Source: Clostridiales bacterium (GTDB lineage Bacteria; Bacillota; Clostridia; Saccharofermentanales; Saccharofermentanaceae). From it: 55,855 nucleotides of DNA. A program made the translations under genes and the position numbers. The stretch spans positions 1 to 55,855 of the forward strand of contig JAFVDI010000015.1 in the NCBI GenBank assembly GCA_017478485.1. The letters are read 5' to 3'. The notes below the pieces were generated by a model. That model searched no databases. It saw only the letters and a list, made by a program, of their open reading frames with translations, and had not been told where the DNA came from. Of this stretch, positions 9,017-16,574 are shown piece after piece; position 1 is the stretch's first letter; each line of letters starts with the position of its first letter.

Positions 9017-11392
9017 ATGAACAAGACATTATTACTTACAAGATCGAACCTCAGGAAGAACAGAGGTACGTCAATAGGTCTTTTCCTTCTGATGGTTATC
9101 GCAACATGCCTTATAGGCATTTCGCTCCTCATCTTCATGGATTGCTATCCTTCCGTTAACAGGGAAGCGGTAAGACTTAACGGCGGCGACGGGTATATCA
9201 GCATCACAGGCGACCTTGACGGATTTACCGATGAGAAGATCACGGAACTTATTAAGGACGATACTGATAAGCACTATACATATCATGATCTTAAGCTTTC
9301 GAATCAACCTGTGAAATTCGGTAACGGCGAAGTCGTAATCAGTATCGATATCAGTGATGATGCGGCTTTCAAAAGACCGATGAACAGATTCGAGGTGATC
9401 ACGGAAGATACTTCGATAAGTGAAAACTATGTATACCTTCCTTATCAGTTCAATACGTCAGGCGGATTTAAGACAGGCGATACGTTTGAGCTTACGAACT
9501 CAGGCAGGACATACAGCTACAAGGTAAGAGGATTTCTGAATGTCGTTTACGGCGGCTGCAATAACACAGCTCTGTTCGCATTAGTCGTTGATAATGACAG
9601 CTATAAGAAACTCTGGGATGATACTCATGACGAGTATGAAAACATCAATATCATCTATGATCTCAAGGATGGCGTTAAGAACGGCAAGTTCAGGATCAAT
9701 GCTTTTAATGACATGCTCAAGGTCAATCCCGGCGCGGTCATCGAAGGCTATGACATAGACGGCGTTATCAGCAACAGGACTTTTATCGGTCTCATCATCG
9801 CAGTGTCATTCCTGGTCGCAACATCACTCATCATCGCAGCAGTTGCCATGATGCTCGCTAACAGCATCAGCAATTATATCAAAGAGAACATGAAGACCTT
9901 AGGCGCTCTCAAGGCCATCGGTTACACGGGAAAAGACATCAAGTCATCACTTGTTGTATGGTTCTTTTTTATCGCAGTTCTGGCAAGCATTATCGGTATC
10001 GCGACAGCTTACCTTGTCATGCCGGTCTTTGCATCGATCATCATCGGACAGATGGGTGTTCCTTACAGTGTAACGTTCAATCTTCCGGCAACAATTATAC
10101 CTGTAGCTTTCGTCGTTCTTTTTACACTTACCGTTACAGTCATCTGTGCCAACAAGGTCTCAAAGATCCAGCCGATCGTTGCACTCAGGGAAGGCGTTGA
10201 ATCACACAACTTCAGGAAGAATCATGTGGCTCTTGATAAGACTTCGTTAAGCCTTAATATGAGCCTCGCCATGAAGACGTTTTTCGGCAACATGAAGCAG
10301 AATGTCATCACATTCATCGTATTGGGATTTATGATCTTCTGCTGCGTCATCTCGCTCCTTCTTTATGAGAATTTCAGCCGCAAGCCGAAGCTCGATATCC
10401 TTGCCACGGAGATCTGTGCAGGTGTTGTTGCATCCGATCATGAGTCCAGGGATGAAGTCCTTGATTATCTCGAGAAAAGATCTGACGTTACAAACATCAG
10501 AGAGATCATCAACATGAATGTTTACTATAACGATGAGGAGAGCCTGTTCTGCTATATCGTTAAGGATCTTTCAAAGTTCAAGAACACCAATCTCTGCTAC
10601 AAGGGAAGGCTTCCTTCTTACGATAACGAGATCGCAGTGAGCGGATCTTTTGCCAAAGCATACGGATTAAATATCGGCGACGAGGTCAAGATCGATTATG
10701 GTGACAACTCATTTAAATATCTCATCACCGGTTTTATCCAGACAACAAACAACGGCGGACGTGAAGCGATCTTCTCTTACAAAGCTGCAGATCACATCAT
10801 GGATATCGACAGCATTCCCGGATGGTACTGGTTTGATCTTACCAATGTGTCTGACGATGTCGAAAAGAATATCGAAGAAGTCAATCGGATCATTGAAGAG
10901 TGCGAGGACAAGTATGACAATCACATCATAAGCACGATGAACTTCTACAAGATGATAGGAGGCGCAATGACAACATTCCAGGGTATTTCTGTCATGATGC
11001 TCATCGTAATGTGCTCGATCTCTGTTGTGGTTATTGCTCTGATCCTTTATCTCCTCATCAAGTCGCTCGTATATCACAAGCGCAGAGATTACGGAATCTA
11101 CAAGGCTCTGGGTTACACATCGGGCAGCCTCATGCTCCAGACGGCTATGAGCTTCATGCCTTCGGTGATCGCATCGGCAATCGTTTTCTCGATCGTATCG
11201 TATAACGTTGCTAATCCTTACATCTCTTTGTTCATGCGTTCGTTCGGCCTCATGAAGTGCGACTTCGCGATCCCCGTTCCAGGTGTTATCGCGATCGGTG
11301 CAGGACTTACCGTTGTATCCTTCTTCCTCGCCCTCATGCAGACGAGAAGGATCAGAAAGATCGAAGCATACAACATGCTGGTAGCTGAATAA
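9017..11392 (+). CDS. FtsX-family ABC transporter permease
   Basis: 791 residues. One N-terminal membrane segment (about 19-41) precedes a large extracytoplasmic region of about 220 residues. Three clustered segments follow (about 260-400, FtsX domain), then another segment near 440-460, a second extracytoplasmic region, and a final FtsX three-helix set (about 655-785). This duplicated FtsX layout is that of MacB/BceB-like permeases. Conserved FtsX-type LGALKAIGYTGKDI and IYKALGYTSGSLM loops occur in both halves. The start at 9017 (ATG) is preferred over GTG at 9008. It is the second gene of the pair and ends near a weak hairpin at 11427-11454. Confidence 0.92.
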   Translation: MNKTLLLTRSNLRKNRGTSIGLFLLMVIATCLIGISLLIFMDCYPSVNREAVRLNGGDGYISITGDLDGFTDEKITELIKDDTDKHYTYHDLKLSNQPVKFGNGEVVISIDISDDAAFKRPMNRFEVITEDTSISENYVYLPYQFNTSGGFKTGDTFELTNSGRTYSYKVRGFLNVVYGGCNNTALFALVVDNDSYKKLWDDTHDEYENINIIYDLKDGVKNGKFRINAFNDMLKVNPGAVIEGYDIDGVISNRTFIGLIIAVSFLVATSLIIAAVAMMLANSISNYIKENMKTLGALKAIGYTGKDIKSSLVVWFFFIAVLASIIGIATAYLVMPVFASIIIGQMGVPYSVTFNLPATIIPVAFVVLFTLTVTVICANKVSKIQPIVALREGVESHNFRKNHVALDKTSLSLNMSLAMKTFFGNMKQNVITFIVLGFMIFCCVISLLLYENFSRKPKLDILATEICAGVVASDHESRDEVLDYLEKRSDVTNIREIINMNVYYNDEESLFCYIVKDLSKFKNTNLCYKGRLPSYDNEIAVSGSFAKAYGLNIGDEVKIDYGDNSFKYLITGFIQTTNNGGREAIFSYKAADHIMDIDSIPGWYWFDLTNVSDDVEKNIEEVNRIIEECEDKYDNHIISTMNFYKMIGGAMTTFQGISVMMLIVMCSISVVVIALILYLLIKSLVYHKRRDYGIYKALGYTSGSLMLQTAMSFMPSVIASAIVFSIVSYNVANPYISLFMRSFGLMKCDFAIPVPGVIAIGAGLTVVSFFLALMQTRRIRKIEAYNMLVAE

Positions 11393-11426
11393 CATTGGAT
11401 CGAAAAAGGGCTAGATTAAGTTAATG

Positions 11427-11454
11427 CAAAGGCTGTCCTTCCGGGCGGTCTTTG
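11427..11454 (+). terminator. Probable terminator after ABC exporter
   Basis: A 12-bp stem (CAAAGGCTGTCC / GGGCGGTCTTTG, several G-T pairs) with loop TTCC. The tail is T-rich but interrupted (TTGTGTTGT), so termination may be incomplete. Confidence 0.45.
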
Positions 11455-11559
11455 TGTTGTGATAATACAAAATACACGGATTGTTTTCTTTATGGGATAG
11501 AATCATTTCTTATCAGGATTAAAATAGTTATATATCTATTATTCTGTTTGGAGGCAAAA

Positions 11560-12705
11560 ATGGATACAAAAGACAGACAGATAAGAAACTGGAAAGGCAT
11601 ATCGGGTTTTATCATTACGATATTGCTTTTCGTTGCCATCGCGCTTCTGATCATCGGCATTAAGAAAGTCGATCCGCCGATCCTGAAAGTATTGTTCTCT
11701 TCTAAGCCGCAGTCTCAGCAGGCTGCTGTGATCAAGGGCAATGCCCTGGATCTGTGGAATGATTCCGCCAGTTCCAAAACTGCGCTCATTTCATTTGTGG
11801 AAGATGTCACAAAAGAGGGAAGTCCTGATTTTATTCCCGTAGAGAACAGGATAGCGGTTTTCGACATGGACGGTACGTTCCTCAATGAGACGAATCCGTA
11901 TTACTACGATTTCTGCCTTCTTAAGTACAGAGTCCTTGATGATCCGACATATAAGGACAAGGCTTCCTATTTCGAGAGATCCGTAGCCGAGGACATTAAG
12001 GCGTACATGGAAGGTGACAAGAGCAAAGAGGTTTCCATGACCGATCATGGAAAAGCAGTCGCAATGGCGTTCGCCGGTATGACCATTGAAGAATTCGAGG
12101 ATTACATTGCTGAATTCAAGAAGCAGCCAATGCCCGGATACAACAACATGACCCGCGGCGAAGGATTCTATAAGCCTATGCTTCAGGTTTTTGATTACCT
12201 TCAGGCCAACGGATTTAAGGTCTATGTAGTCAGCGGTACAGACAGGTTCATAGTTAGAGGCATTCTCAAGGATTCCGTTAATATTCCGAGAAATCAGATC
12301 ATCGGTTCGGATGTGACACTCGTAGCCTCTAATCAGGGTACAACCGACGGCCTTGATTATACTTTTACCGATAAAGACAAAGTCGTGCTCGGCGGCAACT
12401 TCATAATCAAGGACCTTAAGATGAACAAAGTCACTGCAATAGTGCAGGAGATCGGCATTCAGCCCGTGCTCTCTTTCGGAAACAGTACAGGTGACGCGGC
12501 AATGGCTGAATATACCACGACGAACAATAAGTATAAGAGTCTTGCATTCATGCTCTGCTGTGATGACCTTGAGCGTGAGAACGGCAATGTTGAGAAGGCC
12601 GATCAGATGGAACAGCTCTGCCAGCAATACGGCTGGATCCCCGTCTCGATGAAGAACGACTGGAAGACCATCTACGGAGAGGGCGTTACCAGGAAAACGG
12701 CTTAA
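11560..12705 (+). CDS. Membrane-anchored HAD-superfamily phosphatase
   Basis: 381 residues. A single N-terminal anchor (about 15-34) places the rest probably outside the membrane. The HAD core has motif I VFDMDGTF with D102 and D104, motif II VVSGTDRF, a conserved Lys region, and motif IV SFGNSTGDAAMAEY. These match the phosphoserine phosphatase-like branch of the superfamily. The start at 11560 follows GGAGG. The substrate is not identifiable. HAD phosphatases need Mg2+ and most are cytoplasmic, so an exported one is somewhat unusual; the positive flanks of the anchor should be modelled to confirm orientation. Confidence 0.88.
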   Translation: MDTKDRQIRNWKGISGFIITILLFVAIALLIIGIKKVDPPILKVLFSSKPQSQQAAVIKGNALDLWNDSASSKTALISFVEDVTKEGSPDFIPVENRIAVFDMDGTFLNETNPYYYDFCLLKYRVLDDPTYKDKASYFERSVAEDIKAYMEGDKSKEVSMTDHGKAVAMAFAGMTIEEFEDYIAEFKKQPMPGYNNMTRGEGFYKPMLQVFDYLQANGFKVYVVSGTDRFIVRGILKDSVNIPRNQIIGSDVTLVASNQGTTDGLDYTFTDKDKVVLGGNFIIKDLKMNKVTAIVQEIGIQPVLSFGNSTGDAAMAEYTTTNNKYKSLAFMLCCDDLERENGNVEKADQMEQLCQQYGWIPVSMKNDWKTIYGEGVTRKTA

Positions 12706-12732
12706 CAAGACAACGGATAATAAAGGTGCCGC

Positions 12733-12767
12733 GAGGCTGCTTCATTATCGGGGCAGCCTCATTTTAT
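12733..12767 (+). terminator. Terminator after HAD phosphatase
   Basis: Stem GAGGCTGC / GCAGCCTC (12733-12740, 12753-12760) with a 12-base loop and ATTTTAT tail. Confidence 0.75.
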
Positions 12768-12825
12768 AGAATGGTATAATAACCGGATAAAGCATGACGA
12801 ATAAGGGATAGGATGGAGTGATCTT

Positions 12826-13440
12826 ATGGATGACCAGAAGACCGTAAGCAGCAATACCGTTTTCACGGAAAGACCGAGGTTTATGTTTATGAGCAAGATC
12901 CTTCTTGCAGCGACTGCTTTGGTCTTATATGTAATGCAGTTCCTGGTATTTATACCTCTGATCGGAATAATAAAAAGCATTAATACATTTGATCTGAAAA
13001 TGACACCTGTATTCATTCTGCTTGGCGTTGCCATTGTTTTGGGACTTGCGTCTTTTGCCCTTGCCATCGTCGGAGGCGTGAAGAACGAAGGTCCGTCTTC
13101 ACTCATCACGGTCATCGTAAAAGCCTGCATGATCCCTTTCTTCGGGATCAATCTTTACTGCTGGCTGACGGGCATAAGCGGAATGCTGAATCCGTTCTTA
13201 TTGATGGGGATCCCTTTTGTGGGGTTCCTGGGGGTATGCCTGACTTATGTCTTCATGTTTACTACGAGTGCTCCTGATATCGTATACACGCTGATCTTCT
13301 GCATCAGAAACAGGAAGCGTCCGACCGGGCTCATGATAGCAGGCGTCATCCTGGAATTCTTTTTCCTTGCAGACCTTGTCGGAGCGATCCTCCTTCACAA
13401 GACCTACAAAGACATTACGGTTCAAGATAGTATTCGTTGA
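12826..13440 (+). CDS. Multi-pass membrane protein, unknown function
   Basis: 204 residues with about five hydrophobic segments (roughly 20-45, 62-85, 90-112, 120-155, 165-192) and short charged ends. No family is recognised. The start ATG lies a few bases after GGATGGAG, and a TATAAT at 12775-12780 may be the -10 of its promoter. Its last 26 bases overlap the 3' end of the convergent reverse transcriptase gene, so terminators for either gene would have to lie inside the other. A functional link to the reverse transcriptase is not implied by this arrangement. Confidence 0.75.
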   Translation: MDDQKTVSSNTVFTERPRFMFMSKILLAATALVLYVMQFLVFIPLIGIIKSINTFDLKMTPVFILLGVAIVLGLASFALAIVGGVKNEGPSSLITVIVKACMIPFFGINLYCWLTGISGMLNPFLLMGIPFVGFLGVCLTYVFMFTTSAPDIVYTLIFCIRNRKRPTGLMIAGVILEFFFLADLVGAILLHKTYKDITVQDSIR

Positions 13441-14608
13441 CCAGGCTCCTGTAGCCTAATTCCTTCAGTTCGCTGTATCTGACGTTATAACGTGATTTGG
13501 TGTGCTTTCCGCTGATGAGGAAACGCAACAGATCCTGTGCGTAAAGATCGATCTCATGAAGGCTCTTCGGAGTGGTTATGACAGGGAAGAACCACAGGCT
13601 CCAGGTGAGGTCTGAATCTTCATTGACTTCAAGAAGCTTGTGATTAAAGATGCGTATGAATGCGGCTGCCGCTTTGGTGCCGTCAATTCCTTCCCTGTGT
13701 CTCCAGCGGTCGAGTGCCCTGGCTTTTCTTCTCATTTTCTGCTTGAGCTTTACGACGGATGCCGGGGCTATGTCTATGCTGCCATTCTTAACTTCCACGC
13801 CGAGGAAAGTAAACCCGTCCTCCGGCCTGCCGCAGAATTCCTTGTCGGGGTTTACTTTAAGTTCTTTTTCGTCAAGCTTATCAAGGATAACCTTTCTGTA
13901 CTGGGAGATCTCATCTCCGCTCTTAGCGAAAACAATGATGTCGTCTGAATATCTTGCATAAAGAACGTTTCTTTCCCTGAACCATTCATCGAGATCTTTT
14001 AGATAGAGATTCGCGTAGAACGATGCGACCGGAGTGCCCGCCATGATGCCTTTCTTTTCCGTGATGACCTCATTTTCATAGACGGCTCTTTCTTCTTGGA
14101 GAAGCGTCTTCATGAATTTAAGGAGCTCTTCATCATCAGATATGGTCTCATCCAGAACAGAACAGATCTTATCTACGGGTATGGAGTTGAAGTAGTCGCT
14201 CACATCGATCTTATATGAATAAAGATCATGCAGGTCTTTCGTTCTGCAGATGTTCATTATCGCATCCTTGGCGCAGACGCCGGGACGGAATGAATATAGA
14301 TTCGGAGCATATATGTGATCGTATTTTCTGAGAGTCAGATAAGTCAGGAGCTTGAGCAGCATATTGAAGCCATAAGGATACTTATATACCGTGCGCTTCT
14401 TCCGGCTGCTCATCTTGCTGATGACTGCTTTTGAAGGCAGGGGGAGGCCGGTCAGCTGACAGACCTGATCCTTGTAAGCGAGATAACCTTCTGAATCTAT
14501 GAATCCGCGGAGTTCCTTCTTAAAACGTTTGGAACACCTAAGGCCGGACTTGTATTCGTAGTATCTTTCCCAGCTGCTCTTTTCGAAGAGCTTATCGATC
14601 AGTGACAC
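13415..14608 (-). CDS. Orphan group II-like reverse transcriptase
   Basis: 397 residues. The fingers/palm motifs are intact: SFRPG with downstream DAI (motif 2), KIDVSDYFNSIP (motif 3, first catalytic Asp), AGTPVASFYANLYL (motif 4), RYSDDIIVF (motif 5, catalytic DD), and GFTFLGVEV (motif 7). These resemble group II intron RTs, but the catalytic box is YSDD instead of YADD. No maturase (X) or endonuclease domain follows, and no intron ribozyme motifs were recognised nearby. The C-terminal 110 residues look like a thumb plus a conserved tail ending YRSLVNEYY. It lacks the retron VTG-type motif and the DGR SQ motif. The GTG start follows AGGAGG by 5 bases, directly after the stop of a short ORF. 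Defence or DNA repair roles are known for related standalone RTs; the role here is unknown. Confidence 0.88.
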   Translation of the reverse strand: MSLIDKLFEKSSWERYYEYKSGLRCSKRFKKELRGFIDSEGYLAYKDQVCQLTGLPLPSKAVISKMSSRKKRTVYKYPYGFNMLLKLLTYLTLRKYDHIYAPNLYSFRPGVCAKDAIMNICRTKDLHDLYSYKIDVSDYFNSIPVDKICSVLDETISDDEELLKFMKTLLQEERAVYENEVITEKKGIMAGTPVASFYANLYLKDLDEWFRERNVLYARYSDDIIVFAKSGDEISQYRKVILDKLDEKELKVNPDKEFCGRPEDGFTFLGVEVKNGSIDIAPASVVKLKQKMRRKARALDRWRHREGIDGTKAAAAFIRIFNHKLLEVNEDSDLTWSLWFFPVITTPKSLHEIDLYAQDLLRFLISGKHTKSRYNVRYSELKELGYRSLVNEYYLEP

Positions 14609-14761
14609 TTATTCCTCCTTGATGTGGATGTTCGTGAGCGCGCACTGATCACCCGTGAGCGATACGTAGACATCAAAGGAAGGATCGAAGACCGTAGTGA
14701 CATTGGTAACATCGATACCTGCCTTCTTTGTTTTATAGATTATAAACCTTTTTAATGGCAC
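14609..14761 (-). CDS. Short ORF ending directly before the reverse transcriptase
   Basis: A 50-codon frame (GTG start at 14761, TAA at 14609-14611) reading MPLKRFIIYKTKKAGI at its start and ending in NIHIKEE. Its stop abuts the GTG of the RT, and its last codons carry the RT ribosome site. The start is uncertain: an AAGG lies 9 bases upstream of the GTG. It may be a small partner, a leader peptide coupling RT translation, or the decayed 3' end of a lost gene. Confidence 0.35.
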   Translation of the reverse strand: MPLKRFIIYKTKKAGIDVTNVTTVFDPSFDVYVSLTGDQCALTNIHIKEE

Positions 14762-14959
14762 TGTGTTTTACCTTATTATTAGTAAATTGAAAAACGGATT
14801 AATACATTCTTGCTCTTATTCTCCTGAAAATACATATAAAACTATGGATTATGCGTATCTTTCCGCAAAAAATGATAACCAAACGAGCAATATATTTGAT
14901 GTATAAACAGCGCTGATGTGTTAGTATCAAATCGTTAACCAATACTTAAAGAGGTGCCT
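14762..14959. other. AT-rich divergent intergenic region (RT versus GH43)
   Basis: No coding frame was found here. It must hold the promoters of the minus-strand RT unit and the plus-strand GH43 gene. Visible elements are an 8-bp palindrome CAGCGCTG (14908-14915) and a spaced inverted repeat TTTGAT / ATCAAA (14895-14900, 14926-14931) that flanks it, a possible sugar-regulator operator. An RT-associated ncRNA could also start here on the minus strand, but no strong fold was recognised by eye. Confidence 0.3.
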
Positions 14960-15940
14960 ATGAAAAAGAACGAGCGCAAAGACCTTGTCACCAACATTTA
15001 CACAGCAGATCCTTCTGCACATGTTTTCAACGGCAAGATCTACATTTATCCCTCTCACGACGAAGACCTTGATATTCCCGAGGACGACGACGGTGAGCAG
15101 TATGTAATGAAGGATTATCACATCCTTTCCATGGATTCGCTTGACAGCGAGTGCGTTGACAACGGCGTCGCCATCAGCGAAAACGATATCCCTTGGGTAT
15201 CCAGACAGCTCTGGGCACCTGATGCCGTTTACACAAACGGAAAGTATTATCTTGTTTTCCCCGCAAAGGACAAGGATGATATCTTCAGGATCGGCGTTGC
15301 CGAGTCTGATTCTCCCGTAGGCCCTTTCAAGCCTCAGGATAACTACATCCAGGGCAGCTACAGCATCGACCCCGCAGTCCTTAAAGATGACGACGGAAAG
15401 ATCTGGTGCTATAACGGCGGTCTCTGGGGAGGCCAGCTCGAGATGTGGCAGTCAGGCAAGTTCAATCCCGATGAACACCGTCCCGAGGGCGATGAGAAGG
15501 CATTAGGACCCCTCGTTGCAGAGTTTACTCCCGACATGACGGCTTTCAAGGCAGCTCCCAAGATGATCACCATCCTCGATGAGAACGGCGAGCCCATCAA
15601 GGCTAAGGATGAGGACAGAAGATACTTCGAAGATCCCTGGATGCACAAGTTCAACGGTAAGTATTACTTCTCTTACTCCACGGGCACGACACACTATCTC
15701 TGCTACTCAGTAGGTGATTCACCGGAAGGACCTTTCACATACAAGGGAAGGATCATGGAACCTGTTATCGGCTGGACAACACATCACTCAATTGTCCAGA
15801 TCGACGGTGAGTGGTATCTCTTCTATCACGATGCAAAGAGATCCGGCGGATGCTCACACAAGAGATCCGTTAAGTTCACAAAGCTGAACATCGCAGAAGA
15901 CGGAACGATCGAGAAGATCCATCCTTACGATCACGAGTAA
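14960..15940 (+). CDS. Glycoside hydrolase family 43 (beta-xylosidase / arabinofuranosidase-like)
   Basis: 326 residues with no signal peptide, so probably cytoplasmic. The five-bladed propeller family has three catalytic acids. The likely ones are D17 (TADPSAHVF, base), D137 (SIDPAVL, pKa modulator) and E224 (YFEDPWMHK, acid). The start at 14960 follows AGAGGTG; an in-frame GTG six bases upstream is less likely. It should remove xylosyl or arabinosyl units from imported xylo-oligosaccharides and so belongs functionally with the pentose genes 27 kb downstream. It stands alone with its own terminator. Confidence 0.9.
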   Translation: MKKNERKDLVTNIYTADPSAHVFNGKIYIYPSHDEDLDIPEDDDGEQYVMKDYHILSMDSLDSECVDNGVAISENDIPWVSRQLWAPDAVYTNGKYYLVFPAKDKDDIFRIGVAESDSPVGPFKPQDNYIQGSYSIDPAVLKDDDGKIWCYNGGLWGGQLEMWQSGKFNPDEHRPEGDEKALGPLVAEFTPDMTAFKAAPKMITILDENGEPIKAKDEDRRYFEDPWMHKFNGKYYFSYSTGTTHYLCYSVGDSPEGPFTYKGRIMEPVIGWTTHHSIVQIDGEWYLFYHDAKRSGGCSHKRSVKFTKLNIAEDGTIEKIHPYDHE

Positions 15941-15964
15941 GACACGTAAAAAGAAAGTTGAAAG

Positions 15965-15990
15965 CGGACACCGGAAAGTGTCCGTTTTTT
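15965..15990 (+). terminator. Terminator of GH43 gene
   Basis: Stem CGGACAC / GTGTCCG (15965-15971, 15978-15984) with loop CGGAAA and six T residues. Confidence 0.92.
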
Positions 15991-16195
15991 GTCAAAAGAA
16001 AAGCTCCCGGCAGAAAGGAGGAGATCCGGAAGCTTTAACACATAAATTATGAATGATGGTTGCATGAAGGGGACAAACCTTCTATACATATGGTAGCACC
16101 TGAGCTTATTTGATGTTTGAACGAACTGTTGCGGTCCTGTAAGGGCTTGGTTAATAAAGAATGTTTTATTTGTTTTGACGGGGCCTGATTTATCG
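15991..16195. other. Non-coding stretch with a hairpin exposing an SD-like loop
   Basis: No credible gene. A hairpin at 16000-16036 pairs AAAGCT-C-CCGG with CCGG-A-AGCTTT, and its 15-base loop contains AAAGGAGGAG, a strong Shine-Dalgarno match with no start codon at a suitable distance. The rest is unremarkable AT-rich sequence. Confidence 0.35.
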
Positions 16196-16224
16196 TTGAC
16201 GGATACCCGTTTACTTTGTATAAT
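16196..16224 (+). promoter_or_regulatory. Consensus sigma-70 promoter of the polyamine operon leader
   Basis: TTGACG (16196-16201), a 17-bp spacer and TATAAT (16219-16224). Transcription would start near 16231, leaving about 344 nt before the speA start codon. Confidence 0.82.
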
Positions 16225-16230
16225 GACCGA

Positions 16231-16560
16231 TATTTATTTAGACGATGTTTATCAGAGTCTTAAGTGATATACGGACCACTCCTTTCGGGAGTTAAGGCCA
16301 CGGACAGCCGGGTCCACTGCCGATGATCGGATACCCGATCTATTGATTGAGTTAGAAGCTCAGTTTTATAAGTTGGTTACTTTATAACCGGATGCGTAAT
16401 TTGCGCAAACTTGTGAAATGGTCAATAAGAGTAGTAAAAGTAGTATTGCTATATAGACTCTGCCTGATATTCCGTACGGTGCGGTACGCCGCCTGTACCG
16501 GATGTTCAAAGGTCATATTGAAGATTGAACGCAAGTTGTGGGATTACAGCTTGCGTTTTT
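16231..16560 (+). ncRNA. Structured leader RNA of the speA operon, unidentified class
   Basis: About 330 nt between a consensus promoter and a terminator. Visible helices: GGACC/GGTCC (16273-16277, 16311-16315) enclosing ACTCC/GGAGT (16278-16282, 16288-16292); GATCGG/CCGATC with loop ATAC (16325-16330, 16335-16340); GGTTA/TAACC (16375-16379, 16385-16389); a bulged TCCGTAC/GTACCGGA stem (16471-16477, 16495-16502) with GCGG/CCGC inside; and the terminal stem at 16528-16557. I do not recognise a known riboswitch or T-box. It could be a polyamine- or arginine-responsive attenuator or an independent small RNA. Confidence 0.55.
16528..16560 (+). terminator. Terminator/attenuator directly upstream of speA
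   Basis: Stem AACGCAAG / CTTGCGTT (16528-16535, 16550-16557), a 14-base loop, and five T in total before a G. It ends only 15 bases before the speA start codon, so it must be bypassed for operon expression from the leader promoter. Confidence 0.75.
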
Positions 16561-16574
16561 GTTTGAGGTGGACT

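Noticed and set aside
10709..11395. Long minus-strand open frame inside the ABC permease gene
   Set aside because: It lies antisense to a well-conserved permease, has no ribosome site and a composition rich in His/Arg/Asp typical of shadow frames.
11791..12708. 305-codon minus-strand frame over the HAD phosphatase
   Set aside because: The plus-strand frame carries all HAD motifs; the antisense frame has no recognisable domain.
14609..14959. Possible retron msr-msd RNA upstream of the reverse transcriptase
   Set aside because: The RT lacks the retron VTG-type region, and I found no pair of long inverted repeats with the branching-G layout in the upstream sequence.
13415..14959. Diversity-generating retroelement
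   Set aside because: No near-identical template/variable repeat pair and no accessory protein were seen; the motif-4 SQ signature of DGR RTs is absent.
16231..16574. T-box leader for arginine
   Set aside because: A GGTACGCC sequence near 16483 recalls the T-box core, but the conserved TGGNACC context and the AGTA-bearing stem I are missing.
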